Below are positions 12,356-24,247 of a DNA stretch of 64,000 nt, one piece after another. Source of the stretch: Phytophthora sp. 'mugwort' (Eukaryota; Oomycota; Peronosporomycetes; Peronosporales; Peronosporaceae). The stretch spans positions 310,001 to 374,000 of the forward strand of contig JAUCEF010000012.1 of assembly GCA_033558025.1 (NCBI GenBank). Direction: 5' to 3'. A program made the position numbers and the translations under genes. The notes under the pieces were generated by a model. The model was not told where the DNA came from, did no database searches, and worked only from the letters and a program-made list of their open reading frames with translations. Within the stretch, counting starts at the first letter, position 1; every line of letters begins with the position of its first letter.

Positions 12356-13570
12356 ATGCCGGAAGACCGGTTTGGCGTCAATCCATACCCGGACCTCCAG
12401 GTGTCCGAGGAAGAGCGTAAGCAGCTCGTCGAGCTCGTAATGGGTTCGTGACCGACTGTTTCCAGAAATATGAGGACTTTGTTGTTATCGACAAGCACCA
12501 GGTCGACAAGCAACGCTTCAAACATTTCAAGAGTAAAGATAACCTGCACGTGTATTCCCAGCGAAGGCAAAAGGAGGGCGCTAGAAAGACTATCGTACCA
12601 GAGAACGAATCCAGCGAGGACGCCGCCGCTACGCCCGTGACAGATTTTCTGTGGTGTTGCAAATGGGGACGCTTGTTGGCGATCTCGATGACCTCATGTT
12701 CGGCGTTGTGAACCCGACCTTGGATGCCATGCGCGTGAAGGCTTCGTACGTCCACGACCTCACGCTGCGTCGATTCTGTGCCCGATCATTGAACCAAACG
12801 AGGAAGAACCGTTCCGATCAGTATTGATCAAGTGGATGATTACAAATGCGCCACTACAATCTACCAGCTTAGTGAAGGTCCGCGACTTCGTGTATATAGA
12901 GGCGACGGGGATGCTGCACTTTGCCAACGGTGATCGTGTCGGTTACCACTTGATTCACTCTATTGAGTTCCCGCAGGCGAAGCCACAGCGCAATGTGATC
13001 CGCGCAAATCTGTCGTATTTTTGTTTGTTTGTTTTTTTTTTTTTTTTGGGGGGGGGGCTTCCGACAACTTGAGCACAATGTTATCAGCACATTCGGATCT
13101 AGTACCGTAGCCCTTGGTGGCGACGTAATTCGCTTTATTTCGCTTTACCTGGCTTCGGAGGTCCATCTCTCTGCAAACAACTCGTGTACTGTGGGCAGAT
13201 GAAGAAGTTGTCGTGGATGCTGCAGCGTCATTGTACGGTGTACGATAGTCAAAGCCAGCGAAACGAGAGCTGCGTGACGTGCGACAAGAAGGCAACCGCA
13301 GGATTTCTACGCGGAATTGGCAAGAGCACATGCAAACTCTGCCATGGTTGTGTGTGCTATACCTGCAAGATTCGTGCGCGCATCAGTTTTAGTTCTTTGG
13401 ACGGCAAGTTGACTCGGCGTAAAGTATCGTTTTGTGCAAGGTGTATAAGCAATGCAATAACGTGCAGCGCGAAGGAGGCTATCAGGGACCAAGCTACAGC
13501 GTGCAAGGCTTGCAAAGCTTTCTCCACATCTTCCATGTCTGATACAGCGTCTGGCGACGAGATGTTCTAA
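12356..13570 (+). pseudogene. START-FYVE-like gene, decayed copy
   Basis: This is a broken member of the family found intact at 23054, 48209 and 50624. ATG at 12356 gives MPEDRFGVNPYPDL, the family N-terminus, but a frame change near codon 30 ends it. The frame resumes at about 12440 (FQKYEDFVVIDKHQVD) and shifts again near 12660 before DLDDLMFGVVNPT. It then runs through a START-like core (FVYIEATGMLHFANGDRVG near 12885). A T16-G10 tract at 13032-13057 replaces a few codons and shifts frame once more. The last frame (from 13184) carries the intact zinc finger with four Cys-x2-Cys pairs (CVTC, CKLC, CYTC, CARC) and a stop at 13570. The finger remains open while the START part is ruined. Confidence 0.85.
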
Positions 13571-14334
13571 ACAATTTGTCGGTCGAAACCAGCGCAGCAA
13601 TAATATTTTGTATCTTCTTTAGAGAAATGAATCTGAATGTTTCCGCACCGGCCTGCCTGCACGATTTAAAAGTTTTGTTAGACAAACTTCAGGGAATTTG
13701 TTCTACACAATAGAAAGTGAGAAATGGCCTTTACTAATGAAGGTAACTTCAGGAATGCTTTTTCACGTATAGGTCGCTTTAACAGGTCTACATGATCTAC
13801 CTCATCTGATCGATTAAATTTGAAAACCGTTTGTTTTTCGTGTGTTCTTGTGCAATTTTAACGTATTGACGTTTTTGATGGTAAACATAAAAAATGTTAG
13901 TAGATTGTTCTTCCTCTTGGATCTTACACCACAAAACCCAACATGCGAAAAATAGATTATCCGAAGCCCAGCACCTAGTGCTGCTACTAACTATAGGCGC
14001 ACTTAACTTTTTTCTGCCACGGTGGCAAAATGGCTACTAGCGGGTGGTGTTTGTCCAGAAGGCTTTCAACATGAAGACAATCTGCGCCGCAAATGCAATT
14101 TTCGAGACAACAGACAGCCCATAAAATCTCAAAATTTGATCTTGTGCCTGTTCTAAACTATAGGCGCACCAGTGCCACCTAGCAACTTTGACTTAATGGT
14201 ACTTGTCAATTGGGGGCCACCATTCTTTAGGATTTCAGCTTAAGCCACAAATACTGATACTATTAATAGACACCACATGTGTGAAATATCAAAGCTTGAC
14301 CATATCTCAGGCTATTAGAACCGCACAACGGGGA
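13571..14334. other. AT-rich intergenic stretch
   Basis: No open frame of note occurs. The 11-mer ACTATAGGCGCAC occurs near 13990 and again near 14157, 170 bp apart, hinting at an old small repeat. Nothing else is supported. Confidence 0.45.
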
Positions 14335-14924
14335 GTGTCAGAATTGATAGAGCTGTCGCGGAGATCGCATGTGATTTCGCATAAATGACATGGAAGTTTC
14401 GTCCAGGGGGTGTCGGAATTCGGCGCGGGAAACCGCCCAGACTAGAATCCAAACCAAACAATCACGGTATTGCATTGCCATAAACCAGACCGCTGCTCTT
14501 AATGGCTGAGGTCGTAGACCTCCTCGCTCTCGCTATCCCGGAGTTCGACATCACTGGGAACTCTCCTTTGATGACTGGATTTTGAGTGCTTCCCAGTCTA
14601 CAGTGAAAGAGCTGTATCAGATCCTCATGCAGGTTCTGTCGCGGATCTACGTGACAGCGAGAGCAAACTCAGATGTGAGTGGTGGCGTCTGCACCTCGTT
14701 GGGCTTCGGTGGTCACAGCCTGATAGCGATGGTAGCATCCTGGTAGCAACGACAGAGTCAGTAAAGTACTTCCTCCTGAAGGTTTTAGCTGCCGTTTGCC
14801 GTATGGGATATTGTTTGCAAATAGCAAGTGCTATTTACTAGATCGCCCACCTCTGGATGTGGGTGATTCCGAAATGGCCTAAAATTGCATGCGATTTCCG
14901 CGGCAGCTATATCAATTCTGACAC
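14335..14924. mobile_element. 590-bp element with 43-bp terminal inverted repeats
   Basis: The ends 14335-14377 and 14882-14924 are reverse complements with only a few mismatches; both start GTGTCAGAATTGATA when read inward. The interior has no long frame. Size and structure fit a MITE or a deletion derivative of a DNA transposon. No convincing target duplication flanks it, so the superfamily is undecided. Confidence 0.75.
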
Positions 14925-15491
14925 CCTCGAGTAGAACACAATGGATCTTGATGTCGAATTCAAGTTGGATGACACCATCTCGTTAATACAAAGCTGTGAT
15001 CTTCTGATCATTAATACCATGCAAAATCACGTTCGGTACTCATGAGGTGACGACGAGATTAAGCTGAGGCTTCTAAAGTAGCCAAAAAACGTTTCAGCAT
15101 GCTCCTAGGCCAAGGCGTCTTAGCTTTAATGAGCCTTGCATGACCCCTCTAACAGAGATGATATCTCCTTTACCTGATGGAGATCGGAATTCCATGCGTA
15201 GTACAGGTATTGAAGTAACCCAATCGTTCGATGTTTGTTAGTGTGTGTTCAGCAGACATGAATTCCAGCGGATTTGACCCCTTCTGGCGGATTTGTGGAG
15301 TTTAGCGGATCGACCAATCCGCCGTTCACTTTGCTGGACACATTTGGAAGATTTGCACGATATTTTCAGCGATATAGATCCGCCCGAATTGGGCAGATAG
15401 CGGATTCGTTTGGCAGATAGTTGTGGGGCCCTCTGTAAGCAAATAATTCTATCGTCGAAGCGCATCACAGTGTTGTCTTGACTTTACTTGT

Positions 15492-15862
15492 CTACTCCTG
15501 TCCTAGACGACTACCTCGCCATGTCTTTCTGCAAATATAACTGCTCATGTATCCGCACCACATCGCTTGTGCTATCTCATCGCGCAGATTTTGCATATCA
15601 ATGCAATCAGAGTTGGTGGCATGTGTGTCTCCGCTCTCATCATCGTCGTCCGCACCGTCTGCAGGAGACTCATTGTCTGCGAGCTCGTCGTGGTGCATGC
15701 GGATGAAGTTGTGAATTGCAAAAGCCGCTTGCAGGATAACCGAAAATTTGTTTTTGACCACTCCGAACGTTCGCTCAATCACATTCCGTAACGAGGAGTG
15801 CCTCAAGTTGGATAGCTCCTTCTTGTTTTGGGGCCTTAATGATCCTTGCGAGGATTCCTTAA
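15492..15862 (-). pseudogene. Harbinger transposase, C-terminal part (split by piggyBac)
   Basis: This is the tail of the DDE_4-type nuclease of the host Harbinger element. On the minus strand the frame just inside the piggyBac target site reads KESSQGSLRPQNKKELSN, then SLRNVIERTFGVVKNKFSVI, which holds the conserved Glu block of Harbinger transposases. It ends in AIHNFIRMHHDEL and an acidic tail with a stop at 15492. The rest of the protein lies 4.4 kb away at 20260-20980, and removing 15863-20255 would bring the two parts together in register. A short loss is seen between KFSVI and the AIHNF block. Confidence 0.85.
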
Positions 15863-18800
15863 CCCCTTGCACGCGAAGGGTCGGCAAACGGCCTTATGCT
15901 GTTCAGAACAGCATAAGAACTACTTATTTTCACTATGCCTCGAAATCCGCAAAACGGGATCATCGTCCCTTTCCACAAGTTAAGGAGATCTGATTGCCCA
16001 CGTAATTCTGAACGTTGTTGCTATTGGCTACCCAAACAGCTGGGCCGAAGTACCGTGAGTACGAGCAGCTCATTTTTTCAAAAATCATTCAGAAATCGGT
16101 TCCCCCTTTCCGCTCAGCCGCCAAGCCACTCATCTTGCATTTCGAACGGCAGAGCACAAGCGCGAGGGCCTATGCTATGGACTTCCGGAACATATGGCCC
16201 CGCCTTCGCTCCGAGGGCTGGTCGTGGAAGTCAGCTACGAATATACGGATCCAGTGCGTCTGGACCGAGTACGATGTTGTTGCTCTCATCATGCTAACTA
16301 TATTGGTCGTGGTTAATACTGTAGTGCCAACTACCTGAAGCCTGGGCGCACTCTGAAGGGTGGCACATAGGGAGTCGACTTTTTCAACGGCGAGGACGAG
16401 CTATGGCCTACGTGCGGGGGGGGGGGGACAACGAGCTCTGTCGGCGGCTAAACATCGTCAATGTGCTGGTGCGCACGGATACCCATGCAGTAAGTGCGGT
16501 TCGCTTCTTCGTGTTGTATTACATATCCGGAGCTTAAGTTGACATGTGTATTATGTACGCTAGTCCGCAGCTCTGCACAAGACGGAGCGCTGGCTCGGCC
16601 CAAGCGTCAACGGCGAGCCAGAGCACCTGAGCCGGCAACAAAGGCACCGACCAAGAATCGTGCGATCAGATCGTCTGCTCCTGCGAAACCTTCGAAAAAA
16701 CGGCCCCAAAACCACCCAAGAAGCAAATTGAAGCAGATGCAACGCTACGCCGCCGAGAGATAGCAGCGTTTGGTAAAGTATGGAGCGATGAGAACAACAC
16801 AGGTAAGTTTGGGGTTATTACGGTTCGCTGTGGTGAAGTCTCACGTGACGTGGTGCACTGGGCTGTTAGAAAGCGACGGAAGGGCAGTATTGCCTCCTAC
16901 TGACAAGCTAGGTTCCCCGGAGGGTAATGGTTTCTGTATTTATGCTGACATGGAGGTATCGTGCAGTATACTGACTTGGATTGTCTACTACTTGTACGCG
17001 ATGCTAACATGATGGCCACTCCAAGCACCTATGCTGACCGGGGCGGAATAACGGTTGAAGCTAATGCTGAAAGGATGACATGCGGATGCTGACGCCGTGG
17101 ATGCTGACATGGACACCACAGCCATGGAACTGATGCTGACACGAACGCCACGTTGACGGCCAGTACAGACACGACAGCTATAGCTGGCGATATTATTCCT
17201 GGCGCGAATACGGCATGGACCCCGTGTGAAGAACCCAGCGCTGTGGCCAAAGGCGAAAGCACTGCTGGTGCTACCGTCGCCAGGGTTGACGAGGGCGGTT
17301 CCACCGCCAACTGCGCTGACTGCTTGAGCGTATTTTCTAAAAGTGACGAAAGCGACACGGCATCGAACGTTGGCTCCGAGGACGAGGCGTACGAGCCTGA
17401 CAACAATGCAGATAGTGACAATGACGATGAAGAAGATTAGGATGCTGAAGAATGCATGGGGCGCAGTGATGAAGAGCAGAAGGACGAAGGCGGTGATCTT
17501 GCCGTCTGCGAGAGCACTCTCCAAGTTTTGCCAGGAACCGGGGATAGACCGCCGATGTCGTTTGGCAACGCTGATGTCCTCGACCCGAATGTTGGTGATC
17601 CACGCGGTGGAACTGTGCTTGAAAGTTGTGACGAGGGCGACGTGAACTCGGCGGATGTTCTATCTAGCTAGACTCGGATCGTGAGTCAAGTGACGCCGAT
17701 TCGAGCAAGACCGAAAGTCTACAACAAAAACTGCACTGCCTCGCCGGACGGATGGATGTCAATGAACGGGAACGCTGGCACGTGAGTGTACAAGGTGAGC
17801 ATGCACTGTTATGTCTTAGCCTGACTTGAGCAGCTTCTGACAGCTTTGTTATTCTGACAGATTCCTCTGAGGTGTACACGAATGAGCAACTCGACCAAAT
17901 GAACGTGGACGGCTGGGGCGTGCTTCCAGACGACGTTGAAGCAGAGATCGTGGCAGACCCTGTTGTGGACAAGATGTACGAAGGGTTCTGCGGTCATCAA
18001 AAGACGTCATACAGGCTTCCAAATCCCCCGCTTCAGCTCTTCTATTACTTCCTCCCCAAAGACATTTTGGCGGCATGCGGAGGCCCAGACGCATCTATAC
18101 TGGCAGCAAACCCTTGAGGCAAGACTCCGGAAGGCAGAAGAGAAAGAAAGCTGCGTCACGCATCGCGCACAGAGAAGAAAAAGCTACATTACTAAGGAAG
18201 CTTGAGAAATTTCAGAAGATTGCTCCTCACGAAGTTGTAAAATGGATTGGTTTGATGCTCGCTCATGCGCTTCGGCCTTGCAAGCAAATGGATGAACACT
18301 GGCAAACGGATGGGATCGGAGTTCTACCTGCGGGAACTTTTAGCAAAGTGATGCCGCGTGACCGGTTTCGGGAGATTTCACGATTCATTCACTTTACGGA
18401 CAGCGAGGACCCCGCGGCCACAACGGATCGAGCTTGGAAAATTCGCTCCATTTCTGTCGGTGCTAGAGAAGAGCTTCAAACAGGGGTATGTACTTGGATC
18501 GCGCATTGCAATCGACGAAGGTGTTCTTCCGTCTCACAACCGCCGAAACCCAACGAGGGCCTTCAAGAGAAAGACAAGCCACATCGATAGGGCTCCAAGT
18601 GCGCTATGCCTTGCTGCACCGAGACAGGGTATTGCAAGCGGTACGTATGCGGACAGGATGGGTTTATTTTCATGGCTGTATACTGACATGTCATCATTTG
18701 GTCAATTGCAGCGTTGAGCTCGACATCGAGAGAGCTGGTGACACTGAAGGCTCTCAACCTATGGACACCAAGAACGGTTCAGCGGCTGTGATCCGTAACA

Positions 18801-20255
18801 TTGCGTGTGTGTTTCGTGGGATGCCGTACGAAGGGCGTCGGTTGGTGATGGAGACCGCTACTACTCGTCCATACCTCTAGCGCAGCAGCTCCGGGAAATT
18901 GGGTTCAACTACGTCGTCATTATGCAGACTGACTGAAACGGGTGGTGACGTACCTGGCAAACGGCAAGCCGGGACACCATGTGGCTCTTTCAGAATGGCA
19001 TTGGCCAAATCAAACCCGGGACTTGTGATCTTAATTTGGGCAGACAACACCATCGTGTATTTTTTGGCTTCACACAAGTGACGGCGGAGCCGACCACAGG
19101 CCGGAGACGTGAGATGAGAGGCCCCCCAAGCAATGTACCCTGCCCAGGACTGGTTGCTGAGTATCAACTCTACATGAGAGGCGTCGATCGTCATGGCCAG
19201 CTACGCCTTCAAGCGTATTCGATGCAGATGGCAATAAGGTATGGTTGATAACAATATGCTGACAAGGAGTTGCTATAAATTCTCACTTATGCTGTTCTGG
19301 TCTGCAGGTTCAATAAATACTACAAGGGTCTCTTTCTTGGGCTTGTGGATATGACGCTTGTGAATGCGTACATCATCTACAGGAAGCTTTGGGAGAAGAA
19401 GAAGAGGAAGAACTCACACTTCGAGTTCCTGGCCAGACTACACCAAGAGCTGATCGGACAGACCGAAGCCAGCTTTACCAGCACAAGCTCTGACGTTGCT
19501 GCGCAGGGGTCAAATGAGACGCCTGTCGATGTGAATGGAGATCACACTCTCGCTCAGACACCGATTCTCGCATGAACAACGGTATCCAGCGTCTACGGCA
19601 GCGCCAGTGTAAGGTGTGTTCGTTCTACAAGCCCCAAGAAAAGAAGAGAGGAGGGACCTCAACCTTCTTCTGCCCGAGCGGTTTGGTTACGCTGTGCAAC
19701 AAGGTTCGCGGCCACGCAAAGAACGAGGCGCTCACCTGCTCGCAGATCTGGCACACGGTGTGGAAAAATGGCGAGTTCGCCCCGAAGGCCAGTCGCATTC
19801 GAGGCAGAGCTTTAGTTACAGAGTAGATAAGACCGACGCTTCGCTTCAGAGCTCATAATGCATTAAATGTATGTAAAAGCTTCGTGTGTACTTGTCTCCC
19901 TCCGTCAGAAACAACGGCTTGCTGTGGTTGCGCTTCTTAGCTGGCTTGGTCTCGTGCAGGAAGCAATGTGGCGCTCGTGGCACGCGCCTGCACTCTGTCT
20001 AGTGCCCCATCACACGAATCTCAAAATTCAGAAAGTCGGGACGTGTTGTGATTGGTTTAATTAGGGGTGTCGCACGACGCATCCTCTTTGCGGGAATTAT
20101 TACCTGGGAGCTGAGCATCAAGCCGTGCGCAAAAAGTCCAAAAGACTACTTGTCTAAACTATATCATACTATAACTCATACGATTCCTTATACTGTTCAG
20201 GACAGCATAAGAGGTTTTGGTAACACGTCAATATCACCCCTCCGCCTGCAAGGGG
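15863..20255 (+). mobile_element. piggyBac-like element 1, inserted in Harbinger transposase
   Basis: The left end is TTAA (15859-15862) followed by CCCCTTGCACGCGAAGGGT. The right end, inverted, reads CCCCTTGCAGGCGGAGGGGT and is followed by TTAT (20256-20259), a one-base decay of TTAA. TTAA duplications and C-rich ends are the piggyBac signature. Just inside each end is a 25-bp palindrome (15893-15917 and 20187-20211, CTTATGCTGTTC core), which may be a transposase binding site. The interior encodes a decayed piggyBac transposase. Confidence 0.85.
15990..19826 (+). pseudogene. piggyBac-like (DDE_Tnp_1_7) transposase, decayed
   Basis: An N-terminal region at about 16010-16440 contains IWPRLRSEGWSWKSA and a DFFNGEDELW block, with a G12 tract at 16416-16427. 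A basic stretch (16600-16760) and an acidic Asp/Glu-rich stretch (17040-17650) follow, then an apparent intron ending near 17860. The core runs from about 17870 (VDGWGVLPDDVEAEI) through LFYYFLPKDI and RFIHFTDSEDPAA. It continues to RIAIDEGVLPSHN (first catalytic Asp, near 18500) and GVDRHGQLRLQAYSMQM (third Asp, near 19175). A Cys-rich zinc ribbon at 19600-19800 (CKVCS, CPSG, TLCNKV, TCSQIW) closes it, as usual for piggyBac. A second intron probably ends near 19306. Frame changes and stops make it inactive. Confidence 0.8.
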
Positions 20256-20259
20256 TTAT

Positions 20260-20980
20260 GAAGGTACCGTGTTCCTCGGTATGGTGTCAATGTGTACCGG
20301 TTAAGAGCGTACCCAGCTCACCCAGGTAGTACTTGCCGTTGGGAATGTGAAATCCATGACGGACTGCGTCCTTGAGAACACGGCCATCGTGGGCGGATCC
20401 TTCCCACCCTGTCAGCGAGTATACGAAGTTCATGTCAAAATTACGCGCTGCTAATACGTTTTGCGAGATGACCCCCTTCCGGTTTCTGAAGCGTGGTGCA
20501 TTAGGATAGGAGCGACTGCAGGGATTGAGTTACATCGAGAATGCCGATGCAATTTTCAAAATAAGGAAAGAACTTCGGTGATTCTCTGATGTACAATGGT
20601 GCTTCGGCTTCAGGGAGCGTGACATAATCGTCGTACTGAGCTTTCATTGCTGCTATACCTTGTCGGACAATGTTTGTGATAGCTCCACCTGCGTGCTGCC
20701 AGCGCTCTTGAGCGTCTCGTTTTGTTTTACCAGACAATATATACAGAAATATCTAAGGCGCTCACCGCTGCTGATTTCGGGCGTTGTTGGTAGCCGTCCG
20801 GTTACTTCTAGATCTGCCAGTAGCAGCCTAAACGTCCGTGGACTCATGCGAGCGACTTGATACAGTCGTACAGGGCTGGTACTGCTCACGAGTTCCTGGT
20901 AGTACATTGTCCCGGTCAGGATTGACGTCCGACAGGCAATCTTGGCGTAATGAGCAACAATCGAGAACATGTTCAACCAA
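20260..20980 (-). pseudogene. Harbinger transposase, N-terminal and core part
   Basis: Read on the minus strand from about 20976: a helical N-terminus, then RERFQHAG-like sequence near 20700. Next comes RESPKFFPYFENCIGILDVT (near 20590-20530), where the Asp of the CIGxxDGT block sits; here it is ILDVT rather than IDGT. After a frame change come NRKGVISQNVLAA and NFDMNFVYSLTGWEGSAHDG, carrying the second acidic residue. The sequence ends with YTLTPYRGTRYL exactly at the piggyBac target. The protein then continues at 15862. Two frame changes plus the insertion kill it. Confidence 0.85.
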
Positions 20981-20999
20981 AATCAGCCAGCATCTTTCA

Positions 21000-21970
21000 C
21001 TAGGTCGAAGAATTAGGAGAGCTGAAGACGAAGTATCGTACGTTCTCCATCCTCAAGCAAAACAGTGGCTTTGGATGGCATCCTGAGACCGACATCCCGT
21101 TGGCTCTCGATTCGGTTTGGCAAGCGGTGCTTAGGCACCAGCCCAAAGCGGCTGAGTTCAGGACACGCACGTTGTTCATGTACAGCACGTTAGACATGAT
21201 CTTGTGGGGAAGCTCGGCAACCGGAAGATACGCTGACCTCAATCCGAAGGGGCGAAGCTCGAGTAATGCAGCGCGTGTCGGGGCGGTCCAAGAAATGCTA
21301 TCTGATGAACGAGACTCAACTATTGCAAGTGATGGTGACAATGATGCTGAAGCAAATTTAGTGGATAACCCAGACCCCTGATCAAACCGCAGCGAAGATG
21401 GCGCTGTTGCTGAAGGAATTGCCTCCAGAAATCAAAACCTCGAAATAAACTCCGATGCTACCACTAGAGACCGTACCCAAGCATAGTCGACACTGATGCC
21501 GATAACGAAGATATAGGGGCTTTGCAAGGTCAGGAAGCCACACCTCGCCGAAGTCGCCTCAGTCAGGACACTTCTTCGGAAGCATTAACTCCGTCAAAGC
21601 GGCTTACCACGGGCGAAAAGATGAACGAAAACCTCTCGCGAATTGCTCGTGCCCACGAAACATTAGCGCAGGTAAGCCTCATGCGTCAAGTCGAGAGGAA
21701 GCCGGGACCATGACACCTGCGGACTTGGCAATCCGCAAATTTCGCAGGTCGTTTGCAGACCAACTGCCTCTACCTCGACGAGTCAGATTTATTGAAGAGC
21801 TATCATCCGACAATGGCCTGGCAACGGCCTTCTATGGCATGGACCATGAGAGCCGTGACTACTTGATTAATTCTTTCTTGCGTCACTTGGACAGCATCCA
21901 ACGGCGACGAGGATACGGACAAACACACGAGGCACATGGCAGACGCGGAGGGAATGGATCACACCGATGA
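21000..21970 (+). pseudogene. Myb/SANT-like accessory protein of the Harbinger element
   Basis: PIF/Harbinger elements carry a second gene with a Myb/SANT-like fold that helps the transposase reach element ends. Here the frame opens with LKTKYRTFSILKQNSGFGWH and LDSVWQAVLRHQPKAAEFRT, followed by SSATGRYA, a pattern typical of Myb_DNA-bind_3 domains. A low-complexity acidic linker and a C-terminal helical part (FIEELSSDNGLATAFYG, then YLINSFLRHLDS) follow after frame changes near 21380 and 21715. A TAG at about 21001 precedes the fold and the usual N-terminus is missing, so it is a remnant. It is divergent from the transposase, as expected. Confidence 0.75.
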
Positions 21971-22258
21971 CGAAGAGCGTGCCGAAAGCAAGTAATACAT
22001 CAGCAGAGAGTAAGCTTCTCGAGTAAGTCACATTCGTAAGAACTCGACAACACGAGTTACACTCTCCTAATTGCATATACGCCACTTCTTATTTTCTTAT
22101 CTCTACAACGTTTCACAGTGCAGCTCTGCGGATAGCGGAATGCAACCATCGTGTTCAGCAGCATTTTCAGCGGATCGGTCTATCCGCTAGATGGTTTTGA
22201 GCCGGCGGAATGTGAAATCCGTCGGATCAAAATAGCCGATGCGCTGAACGCACCCTTA

Positions 22259-23053
22259 GCTTATTAATATCATCTAGCAACCCATACAGTAGCTTGGGTT
22301 GGTACTGCCAGACTGGCAGTACAGTAAAGCAAAAAACAGAAAAAACAAAGAAAAGCGAACTTGAGATGGTTCTCACGCTGCGAGCAGCAGGTTCAACTGT
22401 TAAGCTCGATGGTCTATCCCAGCTGCTTCTTGGTATCCATCTGAATGATTTGAAGTTGTTGACAGCCAGCCAAATCGGCACTGGTGGCAGGACCATTTCA
22501 CGATTATAATAGCATGCGAGCTCAAACTTACTGTGCATACTGTACACAGTGTGTATTCACCGTGAACTCCGGCTTCAGCCTCCACCGTCACAATTGAACG
22601 GCCGTGTTTAATCGAAGTACAACACATTTTAGCTCACAACGTGTCCAATACTAACCGTAAGCCTTAACCCTTCAAGTGATGCCTCAGACGGATACTAGAA
22701 TAACCTTGTTCAGTTTCGCTGCTACGGATGAAGCTCGGAATCAACACTGGTTATTAATAAAACGTAATAAACCTCCCACAAGCGTCGCCTCCTTTGAGGT
22801 GTATAGCCGCCTTGGAAGCTGTATAGAGATCGCCTAGCCTCGTCTCTGATACAACAAGTGCTCAACGAGCTGCGGCGTAATGCCAGCCGTCCCTCCCGCC
22901 GTGCCAGCCGCAGATGGCTACGTCCATCAGCTGGAGAATCTTCAGTGGAGATCCAGTCGTTCATAATCTCTGTGGTCAGTAGTCTGTCTGTTCTCACTTA
23001 GGTATTTGCTGTCAAGTCTCTACAGCTTCCTGCCTCAACAACCTCGCCAATAA
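22259..23053. other. upstream region of the START-FYVE gene
   Basis: No coding call is made. An 18-bp palindrome with ACTGCCAG arms lies near 22305. The 5' flank of the gene at 23054 has no bacterial-type signals. A TATA box or oomycete initiator could not be fixed by eye. Confidence 0.4.
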
Positions 23054-24247
23054 ATGAAAGGCCGGTTTATCGTCAATCCATTTCAGGAGCTGAATCTGAC
23101 CACTGAGGACTGTATTCGGCTCCAAGACCTGGCAAACCAATGCATCACGACCAACCTCGACCTCTGCACCAAGTTTACAGCCAACAAACGCACAGTGGAC
23201 ACGAGGCGTTGGAAATTGCTCAAAGAAGGCGAGAAACTAAAAGTTTACTCGGAACGATCGGGTGTATCTACAGCTGCGGCGGTCGAAGGCAATGAGCCAA
23301 CGGGGTCGGGACTACCGATGCTGCTTTGTGTCGGAACGATGGAGGGCAAGCTGGATGACTTGATGTTTGGCGTTATCAACGAGAACCTCGAGACGATGCG
23401 CGTGAAAGCCTCCTACGTGGATGATTTCAGTGGAGCAGCTGTACTTGACGATGTGGTTCTCCCCACAGAGGAAAAACCGTTCCAGTCACTGGTAGTCAAG
23501 TGGATGGAGCTCGATATTCCCTTCCGCTCCACCAATTTGGTCAAAAATCGCGACTATGTATACTTGGAAGGCACTGGTTACGTCAGAAACGAGAAAAACG
23601 AACGCATTGGCTATCATTTACTGCACTCGGTGAGCTTTGCGCAGACCCACCAGCTACCCAACCGCGTTCGTGGTAACATGTCCCTCATTGGATTCTGGCG
23701 TCAAATCGGAACCAACACAATAGAGATGTATGGAACGGGCGTCATGGACCCAGTCGATAACGGGTTGATCCGCAAGCTTGTTGTCCCGAATATGGCGAAT
23801 GTATTCTTGTCAACACTAAAGTACGCCTACTGTGGCCAGATGCGCAAGCTCGCGTACGTGCTGGACCAGAAATACGCCGAGTCCAGGATGCGCGGCGCAC
23901 CTAATAAAAAGAGAATCTGTGTCACGTGCTCTTCGCCGGTAACGAGTCGTGCGCTCGGTGACTTTGGCAAGAGCAGTAGCACATGCAAGTTGTGCTTCGG
24001 CTTCGTGTGCAGTGCGTGTAAGATCACTCGGAAGCTGAGCTTCGTGGACCCTGACCTTCTACTGTCGCAGCGCAAGGTGACTTTCTGCACAGCATGTATC
24101 AGTGAAGTGACCAGTAGGAGCGCTATCGACGTTGGTCGGGCTCAGATTGCAGCACGGAAACTCGAGATAAGCGAGAGAGCCAGCTTTATGAAAACGTTGT
24201 CCTCGGACGGCAGTAGTGTAGACGCGTCATTTTCTAGCGGCCAGTAG
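23054..24247 (+). CDS. START domain protein with FYVE-like zinc finger (397 aa)
   Basis: This is an uninterrupted 397-codon gene without introns. The start is supported by alignment of MKGRFIVNPFQELNLT with the N-termini of the other copies (48209 and 50624). Residues about 1-75 form the family-specific helical N-terminus. Residues about 85-275 resemble a START-type lipid-binding fold (GKLDDLMFGVINEN, then VKASYVDDFSGAAVL, then GYHLLHSVSF). Residues about 289-355 hold four Cys-x2-Cys pairs (CVTC, CKLC, CSAC, CTAC) in FYVE-like spacing, but without the HHC motif that binds phosphatidylinositol 3-phosphate in classical FYVE domains. Lipid transfer or membrane recruitment is therefore only a guess. 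There is no signal peptide or membrane helix. It is more divergent from its two intact paralogues than they are from each other. Confidence 0.9.
   Translation: MKGRFIVNPFQELNLTTEDCIRLQDLANQCITTNLDLCTKFTANKRTVDTRRWKLLKEGEKLKVYSERSGVSTAAAVEGNEPTGSGLPMLLCVGTMEGKLDDLMFGVINENLETMRVKASYVDDFSGAAVLDDVVLPTEEKPFQSLVVKWMELDIPFRSTNLVKNRDYVYLEGTGYVRNEKNERIGYHLLHSVSFAQTHQLPNRVRGNMSLIGFWRQIGTNTIEMYGTGVMDPVDNGLIRKLVVPNMANVFLSTLKYAYCGQMRKLAYVLDQKYAESRMRGAPNKKRICVTCSSPVTSRALGDFGKSSSTCKLCFGFVCSACKITRKLSFVDPDLLLSQRKVTFCTACISEVTSRSAIDVGRAQIAARKLEISERASFMKTLSSDGSSVDASFSSGQ

Larger units (their letters stand above)
15241..22255. mobile_element. PIF/Harbinger element with nested piggyBac
   Basis: The left end (GTGTGTGTTCAGC, 15241-15253) and the inverted right end (GGGTGCGTTCAGC, complement of 22243-22255) match at 11 of 13 bases. 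Each is flanked by TTA (15238-15240 and 22256-22258), the 3-bp duplication typical of PIF/Harbinger. Both subterminal regions are rich in GCGGAT repeats. Inside are the two usual divergent genes: a transposase on the minus strand (20980 to 20260, continued at 15862 to 15492) and a Myb/SANT-like gene on the + strand (21000-21970). The transposase is split by the piggyBac-like element at 15863-20255. Confidence 0.85.

Noticed and set aside
23827..24090. An 87-codon minus-strand frame inside the START-FYVE gene
   Set aside because: Antisense shadow of the zinc-finger codons of an intact, conserved gene.
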